A stretch of DNA of 64,000 nt from Niveispirillum sp943371025 (GTDB lineage: Bacteria; Pseudomonadota; Alphaproteobacteria; Azospirillales; Azospirillaceae): NCBI GenBank assembly GCA_943371025.1, contig CALRTC020000029.1, forward strand, positions 1 through 64,000, read 5' to 3'. Shown here in pieces: positions 33,648 to 43,455 of this stretch (its first letter is position 1; each line of letters starts with the position of its first letter). Both the position numbers and the translations under genes were made by a program. The notes below the pieces were generated by a model. It did not search any database. It was not told the origin of the DNA and saw only the letters and a program-made list of their open reading frames with translations.

Positions 33648-34565
33648 CCGTCCCGGCGGATGATTGACCATCTCCGCCGCGATCTGACGCCGGGTGGCGC
33701 CGTCGGCGCAGTCAAGCCAGGCCAGGAACGCCACACGCTGCGACAGCTCCGCCGCATGGCGCCACGCATCATGCATGCCGCGAGAGGACGGTGCCACCCG
33801 GGGCGCTGATGGCGGGGGCCGGCAGCTCACCGAACCACCGCTGTGTCGCGGTCAGTCCCGCACGCACCCCAGGGGCGAAATCCAGTAACGGAAATATAAT
33901 TCTTTCCGTGTATCGCTGCTGTCACTGGCCGTGATGGGAACATGCGGAAATTTCCTCTGGCGGTCCGACGGCCGTGCGGGGGGCGGGGGTGCGTTGGCCA
34001 GACAGGGACACGCTCGCATCACCCTTGTTCAATCAGAAGGCGAAGAGGACAATTTCAGCAACATTTGCCGAAAATGGTCGCCTTCCACGGAGATAAAACC
34101 AGCGCTGTCGACTTTGACAAGCGGACGACTTTTCAGTCACCATCAATAGCTTCCCACTGGATGGAGACATAGGCCGAACGCCGTTCGTACAGCTTCAAAA
34201 GAACCAGACTGGAAGACAATAACAGCCGCTCCCGGTGCTGAGACGGCTGCTGTCGTGTCATGTTCCGATCTTTTCTGACGCCGAATTTATCGGGTTCCGC
34301 GTCTGGATTGATTGGAATTGGCGTGACTTTCCGTTGCCGCTCTGGCCCTGGCCTCCATGCCGAAAGGATTCTATCGCTCGAAAATGACTTTACGCATCGA
34401 AAAACGGGAATTCAACGATAATCCGTCGCGAGTTCGCACATATTCCGTTACGCGGAACCGCGAAAACTCGGAACCGGGATATGCATACGGTTGTATGCTT
34501 CTCTGTTCCGACAAGCTGCAGGGCCAGTCCCTGCGGGGGATTGTTCCAGGCCAGGGGGATGCGAC
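33648..34565. other. Long intergenic stretch of lower GC before the HTH gene
   Basis: A stretch of 918 bp in which I see no gene I can support. The right two thirds are clearly less GC-rich than the neighbours. ACGGAAA, an 8-base AT-rich spacer, and TTTCCGT form an inverted repeat at 33888-33909. A short minus-strand frame (33606-33776, about 56 residues, with AWLDCADGATRRQIAAEMV) is the only coding candidate and is weak. The composition suggests acquired or decayed DNA. Confidence 0.5.
34483..34498. promoter_or_regulatory. Putative operator upstream of the HTH regulator
   Basis: GCATAC-GGTT-GTATGC, a 6-bp inverted repeat with a 4-bp spacer, 68 bp before the HTH gene's GTG start. Spacing and symmetry suit binding by a dimeric XRE-type repressor, perhaps autoregulation. 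This is inference only. Confidence 0.4.
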
Positions 34566-35057
34566 GTGAGCAACAGCATCGCAATGCGACTGCGGGAGCT
34601 GCGGCGGAGAATCGGCTTCGTCCGGCGTGCCGACATGGCCACCCATCTGGGCCTGCCCAACTCAACCTACAGCGCCTATGAAGGGGAGGCGGGCCCGCCG
34701 AAGGTGGAATGGCTGGTCGAACTGGCCCGCCGCGGCGTCAACCTGAACTGGCTGCTGACCGGCGACGGGGAAATGCTGCTGCCGCCGCATGCGGTGTCGC
34801 CGCCCCCGGCTGATGCGCCCGTGCTGGCGACGGCCACCACCGCCCCGAGGACACCGCCGGAGTCGGAGGTCGACGCCTATCTGCTGGCCGCCATGATCCG
34901 CCGGGTGGAGCGCGAAGAGCGGGAGCGCGGCCGCAGCCTGACCGCGCTGGAGAAGGGGGAGATGATCGCCCGGCTCTATGCCGCCTCGGCCCGCCTGACG
35001 GAAGCCGAACTGGCCACCCACCCGCTGGGCCGCGCCGCGGAGGCGCCGGAGCGATAG
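34566..35057 (+). CDS. HTH domain protein (CI/XRE-like regulator)
   Basis: A 163-residue protein. The N-terminal helix-turn-helix (about 3-65) reads MRLRELRRRIGFVRRADMATHLGL and STYSAYEGEAGPP, ending LNWLLTGDGEM, a pattern shared with phage CI-type and related repressors. A Pro/Ala-rich linker and a helical C-terminus (VDAYLLAAMIRRVEREERERGRSL) follow. I chose the GTG at 34566, which has AGGGGG seven bases upstream. It is convergent with the ATPase operon (30 bp between stops), so it does not share a promoter with it. No cleavage or peptidase domain is seen. Confidence 0.75.
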   Translation: MSNSIAMRLRELRRRIGFVRRADMATHLGLPNSTYSAYEGEAGPPKVEWLVELARRGVNLNWLLTGDGEMLLPPHAVSPPPADAPVLATATTAPRTPPESEVDAYLLAAMIRRVEREERERGRSLTALEKGEMIARLYAASARLTEAELATHPLGRAAEAPER

Positions 35058-35087
35058 GGGGGAGGAGGGGGCGGCGCCTGCCGCCCC

Positions 35088-38000
35088 TCAGCCCTTCTTC
35101 TTTCGTCCTGTTCGCCGCTTGGGCGTGGAAGGGGGCGTTTCGGCCGGTTCCGGCATCCAGACGCGGCGGATGGCCAGGGCGATATCCGGGTCCACCCGCT
35201 GCAACGCGGCCGGATCACGGCCCGCGGCATGGAACAGGGCCGCAGCCTCCATCAAGGCGGCACGCGTGGCATAGCGCGGCGACAGTTCATCGCGCAGCAA
35301 CCCCGCCAGATCTTTCAGCAGACCGGCATCGGTCAGTTTCGCCGCCAGTTCATCCAGCAGGCCATTGAGGAAGGGGGTGAAATCCACCTCCGCGTCCCCC
35401 CCGCTGGCCAGGGCCCGTACACACTCTGCGATGGCGGCATAGGCCGTGGCCCGGCCCTGTTCCTCGGAGAGGGTGATAGCCGCGGTGGCGGTGAGTTCAT
35501 CTACATGCGCATATTCCGCGTCATCGAAGTGCGGCCAAGCCCTGCGCAGCAGGGGCAGGTCATCGGCCCAGCGGTTACGCCGCAGCAAGGCGGGTGCCAA
35601 ATGCCAGAGGTTTCGGGGTGCGCGTCTTGCATTGTCACCGGTGGAAAGCTGCGTCAGCAGAGGTAGCCACTGCTCCGCCGCCCACCGAACATCATCATCC
35701 CGGTTAAGGGCGGCGGCGCTTCTGGTCACCCAAAAGAGGGCATGTTCGACGACGAAGTGGTTTCCTTGCGGTGCTGCCAGCGCGAAAGCTTCCCGGGCGC
35801 GTTTGATGGCTGCTTCATGCTGGCCGGATAAGCTGAAGCCGACGGCCATGATCCGCAGGCATTCCGCCTGCTCATAATCGTCGCCAATCTCTGCCGCGAT
35901 GGATGCGGCGTCCTCTGCGGTTGCAGTTGCGTCCCCAAGCAGACCCAATTGAAGGAGGCTCCAGGCGGCATAGTGCAAGGCCCTAGCCTGCGCATCGGGT
36001 TGGTCGGTTTGATGCGCAAGCGCTGCCGCCTCACGGGCGGTCGCAACCGCCTCCGCGTGGCGGCCAAGCTGCCCAAGGCTCCAGGCAGCATGACGCAAAG
36101 CAATAGCCTGCTCGTCGGGCTGGCCTGCTTGATACGCGAGGGCTGCCGCCTCGCGGGCTGTCGCAACGGCCTCCTCATGATAGCCAAGCCCCCTGAGGCC
36201 CAAGGCGGCAAGGCGCAAAGCAACTGCCTGCTCGTCGGGCCGGTTGGCTTGATGCGCAAGCGTTGCGGCCTGCCGTGCGGCTGCCACGGCTTCCGTGTAC
36301 TGCCCGAGTTGCCCGAGGCTGAATGCCGTGTAGCGCAGCGCGATGGCTTGCGGGACGATCCAGTCCTGCTTGTGATCCGTGTCCAACTCCAGGGCACGGC
36401 TAACCACCTCAAAGGCGCGGTGGGCTGCCGTGATGGCATCAGCGTACTGGTCAATCTGAATGTATGCCCAAGCCAAACAGCGGCTTACCAGTTCCTGGTC
36501 CTGCAGGCTTTCGTCCACATCCACAAGTTCCCAGGCGGCTTTCAGGCTGTTCAGTCTTTCTGGCGCCTGGGACGGGTAGAGTGCTGACATGAGCAGCAGG
36601 GCCGTGACCTGTCCGTCATGGTTGTCAGTCTGCTGGAACTGTTCCTCAATCGCGCGCGTGTCTTGCAAGGCCTTGTTGTCAACGCCCGCCAGATAATGGG
36701 CGATGGCCAGCAGCAGTCGGTGCCAGACGGATAGAGACTCGGGGACTTCACGCCGGGACAGGCGGGCGCAGATATCGGCAGCGACCGCGCGATCCAGGCC
36801 GATCCCGTCCATATCCTGGGCCAGCAGATCCCGCCATTCGGGCGCCATCCGGCCGATGGCGGTCAGGCAGCGGTCAACCAGTTCGCGTGCCATCCCCTCA
36901 CGATTCCGGATATCCTGCGGGCGCGGTGCCTGTTCCTGATTGGCCAGGGACAGCAGGAAGCGGGCCTCCGGTCCCTTGCCGGACAGGGCCAGGCGCATGG
37001 CCTGTTCGCGCTTTTCCGGATTGTTGAAATAGAGCTTCAGGAATTCGGCGATGGCTTCGAACGGGCTGTATTCCTGCCCATGCAGCAGATGGCGCTTGCG
37101 GTAATAATGGGCGAAGACGCGGTCTTCGACGCGGTAGAGCGTTTCCTTGCCATCCGTGGCCCGATCACCGACGACGATGCGGCCGGCCTGCAATTCGCGG
37201 AAGGCGCGGGCGATGTCGGATTGTTTGGCGCCCACCCGGTCGGCCAGGGCCGATTGTGAACAAGGTTCCCCGCCGCGCAGCAGGGCATCCAGCAGGCTTT
37301 GCGCCCGCCCGCCCAGCGACTGAATCCGGTCCTGGTAATAGGGGGTCAGTTCATCGACCAGCTTGTCCAGCAATTCCGCCGTGGTCAGCGCATCATCATT
37401 CAGCAGCACATCGCCCAGAATCACCGACAGGCGCGGGTTGCCGCCGATGAAGGTGGCAATGGCCCGCGCCTTCGCCTCCCGCTCCGGCGTCAGTTCCTGC
37501 TGCCGCTCCTGCACCAGTTTGCCCAGATAGGCGACGCAATCGGCCTCGCTCCAGCCATGCAACTCAACCGCTGTGAATTGCCGGAACAAGGGTGCCGCCG
37601 GAAGATTGTCGATGTCACCCGCGGCGGACCCGGCCAGCAGCATGACCCGGTTGCCGGAATCATTCAGCCAATGGCGCAGCGTCGCCTGTTCCACCCGTTC
37701 GGGAAAGGCCTTGGCCAGCAGCATGTCCAGGTTTTCGACAATGGCCACCAGAAGGCCCTTGCCGGTGCCGAAGGTCGCATCAAGTGCCGCGTCCAGATCG
37801 GCCCTTGCCTGTTCCCAAAGGCCGCTGCGTTCCCATTGCGGCACGACGCTTTGCGGCGGTTCGCGCAGAAAGACGCGCCGGATTTCCCGCAGAAGCAGAT
37901 CCGGCGCATTGATGTTCATCTGTTCTTCCGGCAGCAGCGCCACGCCCACGCTTTCCCCCGCCGCCCGCCGACCCGACAATTCCAGTTGGGTCAGGCGCAT

Positions 38001-38183
38001 CAGGAAGCTTTTGCCAAAGCCGCGCGGGGCCCGGACGATCACATGGCTGCGGGCGCCGCCGGCGGCCAGATTGCTGTCCACAATCCGCAGGATGGCATTC
38101 AATTCGGCATCCCGGCCCGTGCGAAGGCGCAGGATCGTCGCGTCATCAATATCGTGGGGATTGAAACGGAAAATGCCAGACAT
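35088..38183 (-). CDS. Large STAND-like ATPase with winged helix and TPR array
   Basis: A 1031-residue protein. The NTPase domain (about 25-290) has Walker A APRGFGKSF near 51-59 and Walker B LLVAIVENLD near 144-153. A winged helix follows (about 300-360, SQSALADRVGAKQSDIARAFRELQ) ending VEDRVFAHYYRKRHL, as in ATPase_2/STAND proteins. From about 480 to 1000 it is all helical. The middle carries tandem units of 40 residues (AIALRHAAWSLGQLGRHAEA, then VATAREAAALAHQ), at least four clear copies. The C-terminus is very basic (RRTGRKKKG). It starts 3 bp after the smaller ATPase gene. No nuclease, TIR or pore domain was recognised. Signal-sensing or defence is possible; the function is unknown. Confidence 0.8.
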   Translation of the reverse strand: MSGIFRFNPHDIDDATILRLRTGRDAELNAILRIVDSNLAAGGARSHVIVRAPRGFGKSFLMRLTQLELSGRRAAGESVGVALLPEEQMNINAPDLLLREIRRVFLREPPQSVVPQWERSGLWEQARADLDAALDATFGTGKGLLVAIVENLDMLLAKAFPERVEQATLRHWLNDSGNRVMLLAGSAAGDIDNLPAAPLFRQFTAVELHGWSEADCVAYLGKLVQERQQELTPEREAKARAIATFIGGNPRLSVILGDVLLNDDALTTAELLDKLVDELTPYYQDRIQSLGGRAQSLLDALLRGGEPCSQSALADRVGAKQSDIARAFRELQAGRIVVGDRATDGKETLYRVEDRVFAHYYRKRHLLHGQEYSPFEAIAEFLKLYFNNPEKREQAMRLALSGKGPEARFLLSLANQEQAPRPQDIRNREGMARELVDRCLTAIGRMAPEWRDLLAQDMDGIGLDRAVAADICARLSRREVPESLSVWHRLLLAIAHYLAGVDNKALQDTRAIEEQFQQTDNHDGQVTALLLMSALYPSQAPERLNSLKAAWELVDVDESLQDQELVSRCLAWAYIQIDQYADAITAAHRAFEVVSRALELDTDHKQDWIVPQAIALRYTAFSLGQLGQYTEAVAAARQAATLAHQANRPDEQAVALRLAALGLRGLGYHEEAVATAREAAALAYQAGQPDEQAIALRHAAWSLGQLGRHAEAVATAREAAALAHQTDQPDAQARALHYAAWSLLQLGLLGDATATAEDAASIAAEIGDDYEQAECLRIMAVGFSLSGQHEAAIKRAREAFALAAPQGNHFVVEHALFWVTRSAAALNRDDDVRWAAEQWLPLLTQLSTGDNARRAPRNLWHLAPALLRRNRWADDLPLLRRAWPHFDDAEYAHVDELTATAAITLSEEQGRATAYAAIAECVRALASGGDAEVDFTPFLNGLLDELAAKLTDAGLLKDLAGLLRDELSPRYATRAALMEAAALFHAAGRDPAALQRVDPDIALAIRRVWMPEPAETPPSTPKRRTGRKKKG

Positions 38184-38186
38184 GGC

Positions 38187-39395
38187 CTAAACCCCCAACC
38201 ACAGGCGGACAAGGGGGGATGTGGGCGACACGCCCTGTGTATGGCTGATGGTCAGGAAACCATCTTCGCGCAGCATCGCCGCGAACATATCAGCCTCCGC
38301 CTTCACGATTTTCGTCAGCTTGGCCATGAAATCCGCATGCGGCATGGGGGTGGCCTGTTCGCAGACCTGTCGGATCAGCGTGCGGATGGGCGTGACCTTT
38401 GGGGTGTAGCCCTTGATCCGTTCATCGAACTGCCCCACGAACACCGTTTCGAACTCCGGCATCAACCGGTCCTGCAGCAGGGTGTTGAAGGCGTCGCCGC
38501 CGGGCGGCGGGCCTTCATACTGAAGGTGCTGCATGGCATATTGAATGATGGCGGGATAAAGTGCCGGCAGGGCGCCGACCAGCCATCCCGTCATGTCCTC
38601 ACGCCACCAGGACAACCCGGCGCCCGTCGCCAGTGCCGACACCATCCCGGATGCTTCACCGGCGGAAAGCGGCAGAAGGTCGAAACGGTTCAGATCGCGG
38701 AGCAGGTTCCCGTCAATATTGTGACGTCGGACCCAACTATGCATGCCGATGGAGCCGGTGATCAGCATCGGCATGCCCTGTTTGCGCCAATAGGTGAGTT
38801 GCCCCAGCAGTGATTCGATCTGTGAGGCGGTCGCGCCTGCCTTCATGGCATGGTCGCAAAGGTCGACAACCTCATCCAACAACAGGATAGGGCGCTTCTC
38901 CAGCTCCAGCGTTTTGATCTGGTCGCCGATGAAACGGCCGATGGCAACGCTGTATTCGCTGAGGTCGTGCTGCTGGGGTGAACCCTGCGGGGCCTTCCCC
39001 TTGGAGCGCAGCCAGGGCAGAACCGCGTCGAGGATGATCGCCGGGATGGTCTGCGCGTTGTTCAGGGCCTCCGTAATCTCTTTCCCGCAGCCCGACCGAG
39101 CCAATGCCTTCAGATATTCCTTAAAGAAATTTCCCAGGTGACCGATGCTTTGCACGTCCATGGCGATGACGTGGCGGTCCCTCTCCGCCAGCCGCGTCGA
39201 CACCGCTCTCATGACGCTGGATTTGCCGATGCGGCGCAGCCCGAACAGGCTGGCGCTGTCGCCGCGTAACAGCGTGTTGATGATGCGGCGTTCGACATCT
39301 GCACGGGGCAGATAGTCTGCACCCTCCACGCTGTTCCCATACCGTATCCGCATGAGGGGACCTATGATCAATGGCTCATATCTGCCTTTGCTCAT
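38187..39395 (-). CDS. AAA/STAND-like ATPase, first gene of a two-gene operon
   Basis: A 402-residue protein starting MSKGRYEPLIIGPLMRIRYG. Walker A is SLFGLRRIGKSSVMR near 45-59 and Walker B is RPILLLDEVVDL near 167-178. A sensor-like MLITGSIGMHSW follows. The C-terminal region looks like a winged helix, ending TSPLVRLWLGV. An AGGAAGG lies just upstream of the ATG at 39395; an ATG eight codons earlier is less likely. The gene is followed by the larger ATPase after a 3-bp gap. Two palindromes lie in its promoter region and the sucD terminator stands behind it, so the operon is independent. It resembles archaeal-type ATPase_2 proteins; the partner and effect are unknown. Confidence 0.8.
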   Translation of the reverse strand: MSKGRYEPLIIGPLMRIRYGNSVEGADYLPRADVERRIINTLLRGDSASLFGLRRIGKSSVMRAVSTRLAERDRHVIAMDVQSIGHLGNFFKEYLKALARSGCGKEITEALNNAQTIPAIILDAVLPWLRSKGKAPQGSPQQHDLSEYSVAIGRFIGDQIKTLELEKRPILLLDEVVDLCDHAMKAGATASQIESLLGQLTYWRKQGMPMLITGSIGMHSWVRRHNIDGNLLRDLNRFDLLPLSAGEASGMVSALATGAGLSWWREDMTGWLVGALPALYPAIIQYAMQHLQYEGPPPGGDAFNTLLQDRLMPEFETVFVGQFDERIKGYTPKVTPIRTLIRQVCEQATPMPHADFMAKLTKIVKAEADMFAAMLREDGFLTISHTQGVSPTSPLVRLWLGV

Positions 39396-39431
39396 ACCTT
39401 CCTGATGCCGGATCGTCAATTATGATTTCTA

Positions 39432-39457
39432 ACAGATATCTGTGAATGGACATATGT
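39432..39457. promoter_or_regulatory. Paired palindromes in the ATPase operon promoter
   Basis: ACAGATATCTGT (39432-39443) and ACATATGT (39450-39457) are perfect spacerless palindromes 6 bp apart, between the sucD terminator and the ATPase start. Their location suggests operator sites for the operon. Function is inferred. Confidence 0.45.
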
Positions 39458-39469
39458 GAAGGGCATAAA

Positions 39470-39505
39470 CAAAAACCCCCGCCGGATCGCTCCGGCGGGG
39501 GGTTT
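39470..39505 (-). terminator. Rho-independent terminator of sucCD
   Basis: Read on the minus strand: ACCCCCCGCCGGA, loop GCGA, TCCGGCGGGGG, then TTTTTGT. It lies about 30 bp beyond the sucD stop and separates the suc operon from the ATPase operon. Confidence 0.93.
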
Positions 39506-39533
39506 CATTACTGCAACGCTGTGAGCCGAAAAA

Positions 39534-40406
39534 TCAGCCCAGCGCCTTGACCATGGTCGAACCCAGGCTGGCCGGGCTTTCGGAGACATGGATGCCGGCG
39601 GCGCGCATCGCGTCGACCTTGAATTCGGCCGTGTCGTTGCCGCCAGAGATCACCGCACCGGCATGGCCCATGCGGCGGCCCGGGGGGGCCGTGCGGCCGG
39701 CGATGAAGCCGACGACGGGCTTCTTCAGGCCCGACGCCTTGATGTACTCCGCACCGTTCACCTCTGCGTCACCACCGATCTCACCGATCATGATGATGCC
39801 GACGGTTTCCGGATCGCTGGCGAACATCTCCAGCGCGTCCACGAAGTTCGTGCCGTTGACCGGATCGCCGCCGATGCCGATGCAGGTGGTCTGGCCCAGG
39901 CCGGCGGCCGTCGTCTGCGCCACCGCTTCATAAGTCAGCGTGCCGGAACGGGAGACGATGCCGATCTTGCCACGCTTGTGGATGTGGCCCGGCATGATGC
40001 CGATCTTGCACTCGTCCGGGGTGATGACGCCCGGGCAGTTCGGACCGATCAGACGCGTGCCGCTGTTGGCCAGGGCCCGCTTGACGCGGACCATGTCCAG
40101 CACCGGGATGCCTTCGGTGATGCAGACCACCAGCGGCAGTTCGGCATCGATGGCTTCCAGGATGGCGTCGGCCGCGAAGGGCGGCGGCACATAGATGACG
40201 GAAGCGTTGGCGCCCGTCTTCAGCACCGCGTCCGACACGGTGTCGAACACCGGCAGGTCAAGATGCTTGGAACCGCCCTTACCGGGCGTGACGCCGCCGA
40301 CCATCTTCGTGCCATAGGCGATGGCCTGTTCGGAGTGGAAGGTCCCCTGCGCGCCGGTAAAGCCCTGGCAGATGACCTTGGTGTCTTTGTTGACGAGAAC
40401 GGCCAT
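39534..40406 (-). CDS. sucD: Succinyl-CoA synthetase alpha subunit
   Basis: A 290-residue subunit that binds CoA and is phosphorylated on a histidine. Signatures: VICQGFTGAQGTFHSEQAI at the N-terminus, GGVTPGKGGSKHLDLPVF, LIGPNCPGVITPDE, and the active-site His in RRMGHAGAVISGG. With SucC it makes ATP or GTP from succinyl-CoA. It begins 1 bp after the sucC stop and is closed by the terminator at 39470-39505. In many alphaproteobacteria sucA follows directly on the same strand; here it does not. Confidence 0.97.
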   Translation of the reverse strand: MAVLVNKDTKVICQGFTGAQGTFHSEQAIAYGTKMVGGVTPGKGGSKHLDLPVFDTVSDAVLKTGANASVIYVPPPFAADAILEAIDAELPLVVCITEGIPVLDMVRVKRALANSGTRLIGPNCPGVITPDECKIGIMPGHIHKRGKIGIVSRSGTLTYEAVAQTTAAGLGQTTCIGIGGDPVNGTNFVDALEMFASDPETVGIIMIGEIGGDAEVNGAEYIKASGLKKPVVGFIAGRTAPPGRRMGHAGAVISGGNDTAEFKVDAMRAAGIHVSESPASLGSTMVKALG

Positions 40407-40407
40407 G

Positions 40408-41604
<1,197 letters not shown>

Positions 41605-42010
41605 TGGTCAGCCGTCTTGCTCTGGATGGGAGACGGGCCGGCCAAGCGGGGGGTCCGCAGGGCCGCGCGCGGGGCTGATCCCTGCGCGGGCGGCACTTTA
41701 GCACTATGCCCAACGGGATCAACCATCCAAAGGTCCCGGACAGGCCCCCCGAACATAGCGAAAATGCCGTGGCGATGGCAGTGAGCGGGGCGGGTGGCAT
41801 GGCGCAAACCCTTGCGCTGCAACAGGCGCATGCCGCATCTGCACAGGAATCCACCCCGCGCGCGCAGGGGTGCCATGTAATGCGTACAAGTCCGCTACCG
41901 GCCCCCGGCGGCCAAAACGCGGCGGGACGGGCGACCATGTGGCGATGGGCAGGGGCCATGTCCGGTCCGCCGGACGCGGCCCCTGGTCCGATCCACGGGT
42001 CCGGGAAGGA
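41605..42010. other. Intergenic region upstream of sucC
   Basis: A region of 406 bp with no gene. It must carry the sucCD promoter near its left end. A hairpin with arms AGGGGCC (41951-41957) and GGCCCCT (41978-41984), plus nested GTCCG/CGGAC, lies about 30 bp beyond the small gene's stop and may end its transcript, although no T-run follows. Confidence 0.55.
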
Positions 42011-42325
42011 TCAGCCGCCGCGGCTCTTGAAGGCCTTCAACTGCTTGTTGAAGTTGGCGGCCAGCTTCTCCATGCGCTCGGTCGACTTGTTATAGCCTTC
42101 CACATCCATCTTGCCACGCTTGCCTTCGGCGGTCAGGCAGGCCTGATATTCTTCCGTCGCGGCGATGTAGGACTTCACGGCTTTCACGGCATCGGCCATC
42201 TGGGCTTCCGTTGCGGTGGACCCATCGGGCAGCGCCGGCGGTTCACCCTGTTCACAACCCGCAAAGGCGGCGGGCGCGAAGATACCGGACAGAATCGTGG
42301 TGATCAGGATTGCTTTCTTCATCAT
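42011..42325 (-). CDS. Small secreted protein with CEQG motif, paralogue 2
   Basis: A 104-residue protein with a signal peptide (about 1-22, ending PAAFA-G). The mature part has two cysteines, Cys24 in GCEQGEPPALPDG and Cys63 in EYQACL, spaced for a disulfide, and a helical C-terminus (RMEKLAANFNKQLKAFKSRGG). It is a close paralogue of the protein at 42683-42997: the TATEAQMA, EEYQACL and NKQLK stretches match. No function is known to me. The pair sits between mdh and sucC. Confidence 0.8.
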   Translation of the reverse strand: MMKKAILITTILSGIFAPAAFAGCEQGEPPALPDGSTATEAQMADAVKAVKSYIAATEEYQACLTAEGKRGKMDVEGYNKSTERMEKLAANFNKQLKAFKSRGG

Positions 42326-42682
42326 TGGACACCCCCACAGAACTATAAAATTTTAGGAAACATTAATTCCCATCCCGCAATGGAATCGGATTTTTGTTTC
42401 CTGGCGTTTTTATTGGGTGCCAAGTTATCCCCAAATGACTAATTATTAGGCGTGTTCGCCATTTTCTCCCTAAACTTAAGGATAAGGATAGTTTCAACAT
42501 CACCGCCCGTCAATTCCATCGGGCATGGAGAAAAACACAAAAGGCCCGGAAATCGGCTGATTTCCAGGATCGGGCACCGGTCTGTGAAAAATCGGGACGG
42601 GCGGCGCGTCGGCGCCCCCTTGGACAGAAAACCCCGCACCGGTAACCGGCGCGGGGTCTGTCTCCAGCCAGGACGGCTGAAA
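42326..42682. other. Intergenic region between the two CEQG paralogues
   Basis: A region of 357 bp without a gene. The left half is AT-rich and probably carries the promoter of the downstream minus-strand paralogue. The right end holds the terminator at 42628-42657. Separate promoter and terminator imply that the two paralogues are transcribed independently. Confidence 0.6.
42628..42657 (-). terminator. Rho-independent terminator after CEQG paralogue 1
   Basis: On the minus strand ACCCCGC and GCGGGGT pair, with an inner CCGG-TTA-CCGG stem, and are followed by TTTTC. It lies about 25 bp after the stop at 42683. Confidence 0.85.
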
Positions 42683-42997
42683 TCAGCCGTTGCGGGCCTT
42701 GAAGGTCTTCAGCTGCTTGTTGAAGTCAGCAGCCAGAGCTTCCATGCGGGCGGCGGACTGGTTGTAGGCGTCGATATCGACCTTGCCACCCTTGCCGGCT
42801 GCTTCCAGGCAGGCCTGGTATTCTTCCGTGGCCACGATATAGGCCTTAACGGCCTTCATGGTCTCGGCCATCTGGGCCTCGGTGGCCGTGGCGCCATCCA
42901 CCAACTTCGGCGGCATGCCCTGCTCGCAGCCAGCGGCGAAGGCGGAGGTGGCGGACAGGGTCAGCAGGGCGGTGGCGAACAGCAGGGCGGTCTTCAT
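42683..42997 (-). CDS. Small secreted protein with CEQG motif, paralogue 1
   Basis: A 104-residue exported protein. The signal peptide covers about 1-22 (LLTLSATSAFA-A). Cys24 (GCEQGMPPKLVDG) and Cys63 (EEYQACLEAAG) occupy the same positions as in paralogue 2. The body is helical, with a conserved TATEAQMAETMKAVKAYIVA segment and an end FNKQLKTFKARNG. The tandem arrangement and high similarity point to a gene duplication. It is probably periplasmic and disulfide-bonded. No family with known function was recognised. Confidence 0.8.
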   Translation of the reverse strand: MKTALLFATALLTLSATSAFAAGCEQGMPPKLVDGATATEAQMAETMKAVKAYIVATEEYQACLEAAGKGGKVDIDAYNQSAARMEALAADFNKQLKTFKARNG

Positions 42998-43455
42998 TGG
43001 GATATCCTATTCCTTCGTCAAGGCCGTCGAACTGCGGGGGACGGCGGTCGCGGGTTTAGCGTCAAGCAAGGCCAAGGGCAACGGCTTCGCGCCTGTCACA
43101 AGGGCGGAGCCGCCATTCCCGGCAATGTCAAATGAGCCGACCCGGGACGCGTGCGCCACAGGCCGAGAGGTGTGGGATATGGCTTCGCAAGGTCTTTCCG
43201 CCGCATCAGGGAGGACCCGGTGTGGCGGCCTTGTCGTGGCGTGGACTATAGGCGGCACCCGTAACCGAATAGTTAATTTTATGAAGGGAACCTATCCTTT
43301 CGTCGTGCGACAATGCAGACCAGTTCTGCAACGTCCGCAATCATCCGATACTATGTCTTTGCAAATAATTCGCGGGATTTTATCTAATATTTTATCTATG
43401 GACGCTTCGTTTCACCGCCGGCCGGGCGCAGGAAACATCCGAGACAATATGTGAT
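42998..43455. other. Intergenic region, partly AT-rich
   Basis: No gene supported. The segment 43260-43450 is distinctly AT-rich (for example GTTAATTTTATGAAGGG, TTTTATCTAATATTTTATC) and includes likely promoter sequence for the CEQG paralogue. To the right it joins a composite repeat. Confidence 0.5.

Noticed and set aside
33606..33776. A possible 56-residue minus-strand gene after the PAS kinase
   Set aside because: No recognisable ribosome site or family; it overlaps the kinase's 3' end. The segment AWLDCADGATRRQIAAEMV looks protein-like, so it is mentioned but not annotated.
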